The notes beneath the pieces were generated by a model. That model had not been told where the DNA came from, made no database searches, and saw only the letters and a program-made list of their open reading frames with translations. Position numbers and translations under genes: made by a program. Below, one piece after another: positions 1 to 8,683 of a stretch of DNA of 20,621 bases (its first letter is position 1; every line of letters starts with the position of its first letter). The DNA comes from Rhizobiales bacterium UBA3584 (lineage in GTDB: Bacteria; Pseudomonadota; Alphaproteobacteria; Rhizobiales; Devosiaceae): positions 28,859 to 49,479 of the forward strand of contig DFMV01000053.1 in NCBI GenBank assembly GCA_002375765.1, read 5' to 3'.

Positions 1-69
1 GGCGGCGCCATTTGCGGCGGCGCGCGCGCGATAGTGCAGGACAATGTCGCCGACTTTGATGCAGTCCAT
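1..69 (-). CDS. pcaD: 3-oxoadipate enol-lactonase, N-terminal fragment (cut by window edge)
   Basis: Only the first 23 codons lie in the window, reading MDCIKVGDIVLHYRARAAAN and onward. The pattern VGDIVLHYR resembles the first beta strands of alpha/beta-hydrolase PcaD proteins, which hydrolyse 3-oxoadipate enol-lactone to 3-oxoadipate in the protocatechuate branch of the beta-ketoadipate pathway. The start is supported by a strong ribosome site (GGAGG) a few bases upstream on the minus strand, near 75-80. The divergent neighbour is a PcaQ-type LysR regulator, the usual arrangement in rhizobia, where pcaQ faces pcaDCHGB. Twenty-three residues cannot prove the identity, so the call leans on context; any small alpha/beta hydrolase would look similar here. 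Confidence 0.7.
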   Translation of the reverse strand, partial: MDCIKVGDIVLHYRARAAANGAA

Positions 70-135
70 GAGGTTCCTCCGACAAGTCAGATTGGAGCGC
101 GTAATTGGTTTTGTAAAATGAAACTATCGGCGATA

Positions 136-164
136 CAGATAACCTGCAGTTTATGGGTTATCAG
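136..164. promoter_or_regulatory. Probable PcaQ operator between pcaD and pcaQ
   Basis: An inverted repeat with arms CAGATAACC (136-144) and GGTTATCAG (156-164) matches at 8 of 9 positions around an 11-base centre. It ends immediately before the preferred pcaQ ATG at 165. Inside it, ATAACC-N4-GTTTAT (139-154) resembles the ATAACC-N4-GGTTAA motif that I recall for PcaQ in Sinorhizobium. The position suits activation of pcaD and negative autoregulation of pcaQ. Binding itself is inferred. Confidence 0.65.
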
Positions 165-1056
165 ATGATCGACAGTCGTGTCCGCTTCCGCCATTTGCGC
201 ACCTTCATTGAAGTGGTGCGCCAGAATTCCGTTGGGCGCGCGGCACAGGTGCTCGCCGTCAGCCAGCCGGCGGTGACCAAAACCATCCGCGAACTCGAGG
301 AGATTCTCGACAAGAAGCTGTTTGAAAAGGACGGGCGCGGGCTCAGGGTCACGCGCTATGGCGAGGTGTTCTTGCGCCATGCGGGGGCATCCGTGGCCGC
401 TCTGCAGACCGGAATTGACAGCCTGAGCCGGGTCGATGCCGGGCCGCCGGTCCGCATCGGGGCGCTGCCTACGGTTTCGGCGCGCATAATGCCCAAGGTG
501 ATGGAGCGCTTTCTGGCAGAGGGCACAGACAGCCCGGTCAAGATCGTGACCGGGGAAAACCATGTCCTGCTCGGCCAGTTGCGCACCGGAACGCTCGATC
601 TGGTCGTGGGGCGGCTCGCGGCGCCCGAGCAGATGGCCGGCCTGACGTTCGAGTACCTTTATTCCGAGCAGGTGCGGTTTGTGGTCCGCTCCGGGCACCC
701 GCTTCTTGCGCGCGATCAGTTCGATTTCGAGCGGATCCGCGATTATACCATCCTGATGCCGCCTGCGGGGTCGGTCATCCGCCCCTATGTCGACCGATAT
801 CTTCTTGCCCACGGCATGGCCGAACTGCCCCACGCGATCGAAACGGTCTCGGATTCCTTCGGGCACGTCTTTGTGGCCGAGACGGACGCCGTGTGGGTGA
901 TTTCCGAAGGTGTGGTGATCCGCGAGATCGCGGCGGGACGCCTTGCGGCTCTGCCCGTCGACACGGCCGAAACCCAGGGCGCCGTGGGCCTGACGACCCG
1001 GGAGGGTTCACCCTCGAACGCCTCGCTCGAAATTCTGGAGCACACGATCCGCGCCG

Positions 1057-1079
<23 letters not shown>
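165..1079 (+). CDS. pcaQ: LysR-type regulator of protocatechuate catabolism, PcaQ
   Basis: This 304-residue protein has a full LysR layout. The N-terminal winged helix-turn-helix spans about residues 8-66 (FRHLRTFIEVVRQNSVGRAA then VSQPAVTKTIRELE), followed by a linker helix and a LysR substrate-binding domain (about 95-300). The stretches RYGEVFLRHAG, VRIGALPTVSARIMPK, VKIVTGEN and LDLVVGRLAAPE are typical of rhizobial PcaQ, which activates pca genes in response to beta-carboxy-muconate-type intermediates. An ATG at 153 is also in frame, but family proteins begin near the MIDSRVRFRHL of the ATG at 165. Neither start has a clear Shine-Dalgarno sequence, and the operator-like repeat runs right up to 165. 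The 3' end overlaps the convergent pobR by 23 bases. Confidence 0.9.
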
Positions 1080-3219
<2,140 letters not shown>

Positions 3220-3256
3220 GGACGCTCCGAACTTCCCGTTGGCCGGATCATTCACG

Positions 3257-3282
3257 GGAACAAATTTTCGCCCCCGGCATTG
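3257..3282 (+). promoter_or_regulatory. EcfG/RpoE2-type promoter before the cytochrome oxidase operon
   Basis: GGAAC at 3257-3261, a 16-base spacer, then CATTG at 3278-3282. This fits the GGAAC-N18/19-TT pattern of alphaproteobacterial general-stress promoters. It lies in the 114-base gap after pobA. Transcription would start near 3289, leaving a leader of about 45 bases before the ATG at 3334. Promoter activity is inferred. Confidence 0.6.
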
Positions 3283-3333
3283 GAAAATCCATGCGGCGCA
3301 TATTGCGCGCCTCGGTTACGGGGGACCGATTGT

Positions 3334-4083
3334 ATGGATTTTTCAACTCCCTATTGTGGGCCGCCGCCCATGCCTCACGACCTTTGGTTGCGGTGGGCGT
3401 TTGACCCATTCGCAGCGATCTTGATGGTCGCAGTGCTTGGCGTATGGCTTGTGTCGGGCCGCCGGGATTCTTTTGGGCGCAGCGCACTAGGCGCCGCTCT
3501 GGCTCTGATTTTCGTAGCATTCTTCTCCCCTCTTTGCGGCTTGACGACGGCACTGTTTTCAGCCCGCGTCGCTCACCATGTCATTCTGATCGGCATCATC
3601 GCGCCGCTTGCTGCAATTGCCCTGCCCTGGCGCAGTGGTCCGCTGCTGCCGCTGTCGGCACTCACACTGCTCAATGCACTGACCGTTTGGTTATGGCACG
3701 CCCCCAGCGCCTATGAATGGGCGACCGTGCGCGCCGGGCCGTACTGGCTGATGCAGCTTTCTCTCCTGACAACATCCTGGCTCTTGTGGCGCGAAGTGCT
3801 TTCGCCGCTGGCCCGGACGGGTGCAGCACTGATCGCCCTCGTCGCATTCATCGCCCAGATGGGGTTGCTGGGTGCGCTCCTCGTGTTCGCCCCCTACCCG
3901 GTTTACGCCCCCCACCTAGCGACTACGGCGCCGTTTGGGCTGTCGGCGTTGGCAGATCAGCAACTGGCCGGCCTGCTGATGTGGGTACCGGCGATGGCAC
4001 CCTATCTCCTGGCGGGCCTATGGTTGGTACTGCGTCTGACGAATGCCGTGCCCTCGCACCGGCGGCAAGGCCTGTCCCGATGA
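3334..4083 (+). CDS. ctaG: CtaG-type (Caa3_CtaG) cytochrome c oxidase assembly factor
   Basis: This is an integral membrane protein of 249 residues with about seven predicted hydrophobic helices. It belongs to the caa3-type CtaG family, polytopic and distinct from the single-span Cox11/CtaG copper chaperone. Recognisable family patterns are FSARVAHHVILIGIIAPL (about 75-92), VWLWHAPSAYEW, MGLLGALLVFAPYPVYAPH and LADQQLAGLLMWVPA. The conserved histidines in HH and WHAP are candidates for copper or heme-site assembly. The ATG at 3334 was preferred over an in-frame ATG at 3280 because GGGGGA stands at 3320-3325. It is first in an operon that ends at 8119, and its stop overlaps the next start as ATGA. 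Confidence 0.85.
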   Translation: MDFSTPYCGPPPMPHDLWLRWAFDPFAAILMVAVLGVWLVSGRRDSFGRSALGAALALIFVAFFSPLCGLTTALFSARVAHHVILIGIIAPLAAIALPWRSGPLLPLSALTLLNALTVWLWHAPSAYEWATVRAGPYWLMQLSLLTTSWLLWREVLSPLARTGAALIALVAFIAQMGLLGALLVFAPYPVYAPHLATTAPFGLSALADQQLAGLLMWVPAMAPYLLAGLWLVLRLTNAVPSHRRQGLSR

Positions 4084-4583
4084 CGACATTTCTAAAGTTC
4101 GTCCACATCGCAACGATTTCGGTCTGGGCGGCGGGTCTGGTGTGCCTGCCGTTTCTGTTTGCGCAGCGCAAGGACGTGGCACATCCCGATGCCCTGAACC
4201 GGCTGCACGCCATGGTGCGTTTTTTTTACGTTGTCATCCTCTCGCCAGCGGCATTCGTCGCCGTGGGCAGCGGGACGGGCCTGATCTTCCTGCGCTCGAC
4301 GTTCGAGCCCTGGTTCGCGCTCAAGCTTGCGCTCGTGGGAATGATGGTGATGATCCACATCCTGTCGGGCCTGTTGATACTCAAGCTCTTTGACGAAAGC
4401 GCCCGCTATTCGACGCTGCGCTTCGTGATTGTGACGGGCGGGACGCTCACGGTTGTGTCGGCAATCCTTGGTGTGGTTTCCGCCAAGCCAATCATCGACG
4501 TGTCGCGCCTGACCCCGGACTGGCTGGCGCCCGGCCAGCTCTCCGAGGTTGTGGGCAATATGATGGGCTGGGACTTCCAGTGA
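4080..4583 (+). CDS. CopD/HemJ-like four-helix membrane protein of the oxidase cluster
   Basis: The 167-residue hydrophobic protein has four clear membrane segments (about 4-27, 45-70, 78-102, 115-135). The first helix, FLKFVHIATISVWAAGLVCLP, keeps the His-Trp-Gly pattern of HemJ and CopD-like proteins (His9, Trp16, Gly19), and FALKLALVGMMVMIHI resembles their third helix. HemJ is the protoporphyrinogen oxidase of heme synthesis and CopD is linked to copper uptake or export. Which of these, if either, applies cannot be decided here. Its place between the assembly factor and subunit II suggests supply of heme or copper to the oxidase. The start overlaps ctaG by four bases (ATGA), and the stop overlaps the next GTG (GTGA). 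Confidence 0.7.
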   Translation: MTTFLKFVHIATISVWAAGLVCLPFLFAQRKDVAHPDALNRLHAMVRFFYVVILSPAAFVAVGSGTGLIFLRSTFEPWFALKLALVGMMVMIHILSGLLILKLFDESARYSTLRFVIVTGGTLTVVSAILGVVSAKPIIDVSRLTPDWLAPGQLSEVVGNMMGWDFQ

Positions 4584-5263
4584 GGGGGCGGTCGATCTTG
4601 CCGATGCTGGTCTTGGTCCCGCTATTGGGTGGCTGTGCGGGATCGCTGTCGGTACTCGATCCCGCCGGCCCTGCCGCAGCAGCCATTTCCGCGCTTTGGT
4701 GGGTCATGTTCTGGGCGGCAGCGGCGCTGTTGCTGCTCGTTGCCGGCTTGCTGTGGGCCGTCTGGAAACGTCCCGGTTTCGGTGGATCGGTTGCGCCGAC
4801 GCGCTGGATCGTATGGGGTGGCCTTGCAATGCCGGGCGTCTTGCTGACTGTGCTGCTTGGCTACGCCCTTTTCACCGGCGAAAGGCTGTTGCCGCATGCC
4901 CTTGCCGAAACGCCGACGCGCGTCGCGGCGCACGGTGTCATGTGGCAATGGCAGTTTTCCTATGCTGACGCGCCGGGCGCCCCGCCCACGCCCATCCTTC
5001 ATATTCCGGCCGGTGAACCGGTTGATGTGATCGTCACGAGTGGCGACGTGATTCATTCGTTCTGGGTGCCCCGGCTGGCCGGCAAGATCGACGCGATACC
5101 CGGCCACGAAAACACCATCCGCATCCAGGCAGACCGCGCCGGCACCTACCGTGGGGTTTGCGCCGAGTTCTGCGGCGCGGGCCATACCGGCATGCGCTTT
5201 ACGATCGAAGCCCATGACGGCGAAGCGTTCGATACCCTCATGGCGGAGCTGGCCGATGGCTGA
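4580..5263 (+). CDS. coxB: Cytochrome c oxidase subunit II (CuA), lipoprotein form
   Basis: Subunit II accepts electrons from cytochrome c at the periplasmic CuA centre and passes them to heme a in subunit I. The 227 residues show a lipobox LLGGC (Cys19), two membrane helices (about 36-62 and 75-98) and a C-terminal cupredoxin domain. CuA ligands are complete: His159, Cys194, Glu196 carbonyl position, Cys198, His202 and Met205, in the pattern HSFWVP then CAEFCGAGHTGM. Trp122/Trp124 occupy the aromatic electron-entry region. There is no fused cytochrome c domain, unlike true caa3 enzymes. The GTG at 4580 overlaps the previous stop; TTG at 4598 (AGGGGG nine bases upstream) or ATG at 4604 are alternatives and would still leave the lipobox in a short signal sequence. 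Confidence 0.92.
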   Translation: MRGRSILPMLVLVPLLGGCAGSLSVLDPAGPAAAAISALWWVMFWAAAALLLLVAGLLWAVWKRPGFGGSVAPTRWIVWGGLAMPGVLLTVLLGYALFTGERLLPHALAETPTRVAAHGVMWQWQFSYADAPGAPPTPILHIPAGEPVDVIVTSGDVIHSFWVPRLAGKIDAIPGHENTIRIQADRAGTYRGVCAEFCGAGHTGMRFTIEAHDGEAFDTLMAELADG

Positions 5264-7778
5264 CCCCACTCCCGAAAAGCTTTCGCCCATTGCACTGCAC
5301 AAGGCGCTCGACCGCATATGGCGAACCGGGCCGGGCTGGCAGCGGCTTTCGGCGGTCAACCATACCGTGCTGGGCAAGCGGTTCATGCTGACCGCCTTCG
5401 TGTTCTTCGCCATCGGCGGCCTGCTGGCCATGCTGATCCGGGCCCAACTGGCAACGCCCGATTCAGCATTTGTCGGGCCTGAAATCTACAACCAGCTCTT
5501 TTCCATGCACGGCACGGTGATGATGTTCCTCTTTGCCATCCCGATGCTGGAAGGGCTGGCCATCTATCTGCTGCCCAAAATGCTCGGCGCGCGCGACCTC
5601 GCGTTCCCGCGCCTGACGGCCTATGGCTACTGGTGCTACCTTTTCGGGGGAACCATCATCGTGGCCTCGATGCTGTTTGGCGTGGCACCCAACAGCGGAT
5701 GGTTCATGTACACCCCGCTTTCCTCGCAGCCCTATACGCCCGGCATCAATGCCGACATCTGGCTGCTCGGCGTAACGTTCGTTGAAATATCGGCGGTCTC
5801 GGCAGCGGTGGAAATCACCGTGTCGGTCCTCAAGCTGCGCGCCCCCGGCATGTCACTCGACCGCATGCCGCTGTTTGCCTGGTACATGCTGGTCACGGCC
5901 TTAATGATGGTGTTCGGCTTTCCCCCGCTTATCCTCGGCTCGATCCTGCTCGAACTCGAACGCGCTTTCGACCTGCCGTTTTTTGACCCGACGCGCGGCG
6001 GTGACCCCCTGCTCTGGCAGCATCTGTTCTGGCTGTTCGGGCACCCGGAAGTCTACATCATCTTTCTGCCGGCGGCGGGCGTCCTCTCGACGATCATTCC
6101 GGTTTTCGCCCAGCGCCAGATCGTGGGCTATCACGCGATAATCGCTGCTATCGTCGCGCTGGCCTTCCTGTCGTTCGGCCTGTGGGTGCATCACATGTTC
6201 ACAGTGGGCATACCGCACCTGGCGCTGGCATTCTTTTCGGCAGCGAGCGCATTGGTGGCCATACCAACGGCTGTGCAGATCTTTGCCTGGCTGGCGACAT
6301 TGGCCCATGGCAAGCCGCGCTTCGACATTCCCATGCTCTATGTGACGGGGTTTTTCCTCGTGTTCGTGATCGGCGGGCTGACCGGGGTGATGCTTGCAAT
6401 GGTGCCCTTCGACCAGCAGGCCCATGACAGCTATTTCGTCGTTGCCCACCTCCATTACGTACTGGTCGGCGGGTTCGTATTTCCCATGCTGGCCGCCATC
6501 TATTTCTGGCTGCCCCACATCACCGGGCGCGAAACCATGCACCGCATTTCGGTGCCGGCCTTCTGGTTGATCTTTGTGGGGTTCAACCTGACATTTTTCA
6601 TGATGCACCTGACCGGGCTGATGGGCATGCCGCGGCGGATTTATACCTACCCGTCCAATTTTGGCTGGGACTGGCTGAACCTGCTCTCGAGCGTCGGCGG
6701 CTTCATCCTGACCATGGGGTTTGCGCTGTTTGCCGTTGATATGATTCTGCAATTCCGGTTTGGCCGGCGGTTCCGACGCAACATTTGGAAGGCTGCAACG
6801 CTCGACTGGGCGATGCCGACGCGTCCGCCATCCTATGCCTTTGCTTCCCTGCCCCGCATCGACAAAAGGGCGGACGCCATCGATCCCGACAGTCTGGGCG
6901 CGCAACTGGCGGCGGGGCATGGCTATCTGGGTTTCGCGCGCAAGGGCCGAATGGAAACGCTTGGCGTGGATATGACGACAGGACGGCTCGAACATGTCGT
7001 CATCCTACCCCGTCCGACCTATCTGCCTCTTGTATCGGCGGCACTGACGGGCGCGATGGTGCTGTGTCTGCTGTTCAAGCTCTACCCTCTGGCGCTTCTG
7101 TTCGCTCTGGCAACGCTGGCAAGCTTTTTCTTCTGGGCGGCCCGCACGGGCTCGACGGCCGACGAGGGTCCGATCGATGTCGGACGCGGCGAGCAGGCCC
7201 TGCCCGACACCGAGGTGGATGGCCCGACGCCGTGGTGGGCCATGGTCTTCACGCTCGCAGCCAACGGCACGCTGTTCGCCTCGCTGGTCTTCGGCGCGCT
7301 GTATCTGTGGCTCATTGCACCCGGCTGGCCGCCGGCGGAGATCGCTTCGGGCGATATCTGGCTTGTGGGCGCGACACTGTTGCTTGTGGTTGCTGCCGGT
7401 CTCATGCGGTGGGTGAACGGCTTGAACCGTTCGGGCAAGGCTTTCATGCCGGTGCTGATGGCGACACTGGCCATCGATCTCGCTGCACTTGGGATGTTTT
7501 CGGCCACGCTGTTGATGCTGCCTGATCCGACAACACACGCGCATATAGCCACGGTTGCTGCACTGATAGGGTATAGTTGGCTCCACGCCTTTGGCGGCTT
7601 TGCTCTCGGGCTCCATGCAGTGCTTAAAGCGCGCAATGGCTACGTTTCTGCGCGCCGTAGCCTGAGCCCGCGGCTCGCCGGGCTCTGGCACGACTACACG
7701 GCCGTAACCGGCGTCGTCGGCGGAGCGCTGGTCCTGCTCATGCCCGCGCTTATCGGAATGCTCGAAGGGGTGCGCTGA
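5256..7778 (+). CDS. Cytochrome c oxidase subunits I and III fused
   Basis: This 840-residue membrane protein carries a heme-copper oxidase subunit I (about 1-510), a linker, and a subunit III-like part (about 590-840). Subunit I ligands are intact: heme a His85 and His400, heme a3 His398, CuB His263, His312 and His313, cross-link Tyr267 and Glu265 in GHPEVY, plus HDSYFVVAHLHYV and PRR (459-461). This fits an A1-type enzyme. Asp114 of the D channel is kept, but the usual Asn residues are Ile103, Thr121 and Ala122, and the K-channel Lys position is Gln341 (AIPTAVQIFAW). The subunit III part lacks the usual Ser-Glu of helix III (ANGTLF around 669-674). The ATG at 5256 overlaps coxB by eight bases and fits the family; the frame is also open farther upstream. 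Confidence 0.93.
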   Translation: MADPTPEKLSPIALHKALDRIWRTGPGWQRLSAVNHTVLGKRFMLTAFVFFAIGGLLAMLIRAQLATPDSAFVGPEIYNQLFSMHGTVMMFLFAIPMLEGLAIYLLPKMLGARDLAFPRLTAYGYWCYLFGGTIIVASMLFGVAPNSGWFMYTPLSSQPYTPGINADIWLLGVTFVEISAVSAAVEITVSVLKLRAPGMSLDRMPLFAWYMLVTALMMVFGFPPLILGSILLELERAFDLPFFDPTRGGDPLLWQHLFWLFGHPEVYIIFLPAAGVLSTIIPVFAQRQIVGYHAIIAAIVALAFLSFGLWVHHMFTVGIPHLALAFFSAASALVAIPTAVQIFAWLATLAHGKPRFDIPMLYVTGFFLVFVIGGLTGVMLAMVPFDQQAHDSYFVVAHLHYVLVGGFVFPMLAAIYFWLPHITGRETMHRISVPAFWLIFVGFNLTFFMMHLTGLMGMPRRIYTYPSNFGWDWLNLLSSVGGFILTMGFALFAVDMILQFRFGRRFRRNIWKAATLDWAMPTRPPSYAFASLPRIDKRADAIDPDSLGAQLAAGHGYLGFARKGRMETLGVDMTTGRLEHVVILPRPTYLPLVSAALTGAMVLCLLFKLYPLALLFALATLASFFFWAARTGSTADEGPIDVGRGEQALPDTEVDGPTPWWAMVFTLAANGTLFASLVFGALYLWLIAPGWPPAEIASGDIWLVGATLLLVVAAGLMRWVNGLNRSGKAFMPVLMATLAIDLAALGMFSATLLMLPDPTTHAHIATVAALIGYSWLHAFGGFALGLHAVLKARNGYVSARRSLSPRLAGLWHDYTAVTGVVGGALVLLMPALIGMLEGVR

Positions 7779-8119
7779 TGGAACCGACGCCTGTTCCGCC
7801 CCGATCCATGCTGGTGATCGTCATGGGCTTTGTGTTCTGGAGCGCCGCGTTTGTGGGCCTTTATGCGATCAACGCAATCGGATGTGCTTTCGCTTGGCCC
7901 GCGGCGCTCCAGCGTTGGGTGATGATCGGGCTGACGCTGATCGCTTCAGGTTCGATGGTTGTCGTGGCCTGGTGGAGCATTGGCCATTGGCGCCGCGCCG
8001 TAAAGGCTGCGCGCCCGGCCCCCAGCCTCGCCCGGATCGGCGCAATAGCAAGCGTGGCCGCGCTTGCCGCCACGATCTTCGTATTTGCGCCAAGCCTTTT
8101 CGTTTCGATGTGCTTGTGA
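7778..8119 (+). CDS. Small three-helix membrane protein at the end of the oxidase operon
   Basis: The 113 residues form three hydrophobic segments (about 11-36, 45-68, 84-110), with a basic cytoplasmic loop HWRRAVKAARP between the second and third. I do not recognise a family. Its start shares one base with the stop of the fused subunit I+III (TGATG), so it is translationally coupled and probably belongs to the complex or its assembly, perhaps in the place of subunit IV. Start and codon usage look like its neighbours. The stop at 8117-8119 directly abuts the stop of the convergent DUF2231 gene, with no intergenic base and no visible terminator. Confidence 0.75.
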   Translation: MEPTPVPPRSMLVIVMGFVFWSAAFVGLYAINAIGCAFAWPAALQRWVMIGLTLIASGSMVVVAWWSIGHWRRAVKAARPAPSLARIGAIASVAALAATIFVFAPSLFVSMCL

Positions 8120-8626
8120 CTATTCGTCCGGACCTACGATCATCCCGACGCCATGGTCAAAGACCAGCTTGCCGCCGTGCCAGCCGGCCAATCCGGTGAA
8201 AATGCCGGCCAATACCGAAAGGCCCAGGCCCAGCGGCAGAACAGCGTCCGGATCAGCAAGTCTGACACCCCAATTGGTGCCTGTAACAGCGAGCAGTGTC
8301 ATGGCCGCGATCGCGTGCGTCCAACTGCCGACGCGGCCTCGAATGCCCTTTACCAGAATGAGCTCTGCGGTTCCCGCGATGCCTGCGGCTATCCCGAACC
8401 AGAAGGCAAACCCGGCTGACCACAGGCCGGCGCGGACCCAGAAGGGATCACCGGTCCACCAATAGAACAGATCGGCCCCCAGCGTTGCAAACACCAGGGC
8501 AATGGGGAAATGAACCATCATGGCGTGAATGGGATGGCCCGCGACAGCCACGGCGGACTTGACGTCATGCTCCATGACATCGGCGATGACGGGGTTGTCC
8601 GCTGCTGCTGTCCTGTCTTCGCTCAT
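8120..8626 (-). CDS. DUF2231 domain membrane protein
   Basis: The 168-residue protein has four predicted membrane helices (about 40-58, 68-92, 105-120, 128-148). The signature GHPIHAMMVHFPIALVFATLGADLFYWWTG (about 30-59), with three histidines around the first helix, is characteristic of DUF2231 proteins, whose function is unknown. They often sit near oxidase or redox genes and the His residues could bind heme or metal, but this is inference. The ATG at 8626 has AGGGG six bases upstream; an in-frame ATG at 8650 would place the start too near the stress-type promoter just upstream. It is convergent with the oxidase operon and downstream of the kinase gene, with its own promoter in between. Confidence 0.82.
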   Translation of the reverse strand: MSEDRTAAADNPVIADVMEHDVKSAVAVAGHPIHAMMVHFPIALVFATLGADLFYWWTGDPFWVRAGLWSAGFAFWFGIAAGIAGTAELILVKGIRGRVGSWTHAIAAMTLLAVTGTNWGVRLADPDAVLPLGLGLSVLAGIFTGLAGWHGGKLVFDHGVGMIVGPDE

Positions 8627-8655
8627 GCGCGCCCCTGACGGCCGTTCCACGAGGA

Positions 8656-8682
8656 CAATGCGGTCCCTGGCAAGGCGGTTCC
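8656..8682 (-). promoter_or_regulatory. EcfG/RpoE2-type promoter before the DUF2231 gene
   Basis: On the minus strand GGAAC (8682-8678), a 17-base spacer, then CATTG (8660-8656). The predicted start of transcription is near 8649, about 23 bases before the ATG at 8626. It lies in the short gap after the histidine kinase stop at 8684. Activity is inferred from the match. Confidence 0.55.
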
Positions 8683-8683
8683 G

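Noticed and set aside
87..866. Minus-strand open frame (259 codons) over pcaQ
   Set aside because: It is antisense to a complete LysR gene and begins in the pcaD upstream region; no family pattern.
5901..6995. Minus-strand open frame (364 codons) within the oxidase subunit I gene
   Set aside because: The translation is His/Gln/Arg-rich and antisense to transmembrane helices with all oxidase ligands; not a gene.
8644..8648. Another GGAAC (minus strand) just before the DUF2231 start
   Set aside because: The base pair TT is not found at the required distance and it is too close to the start codon; the site at 8682-8656 fits better.
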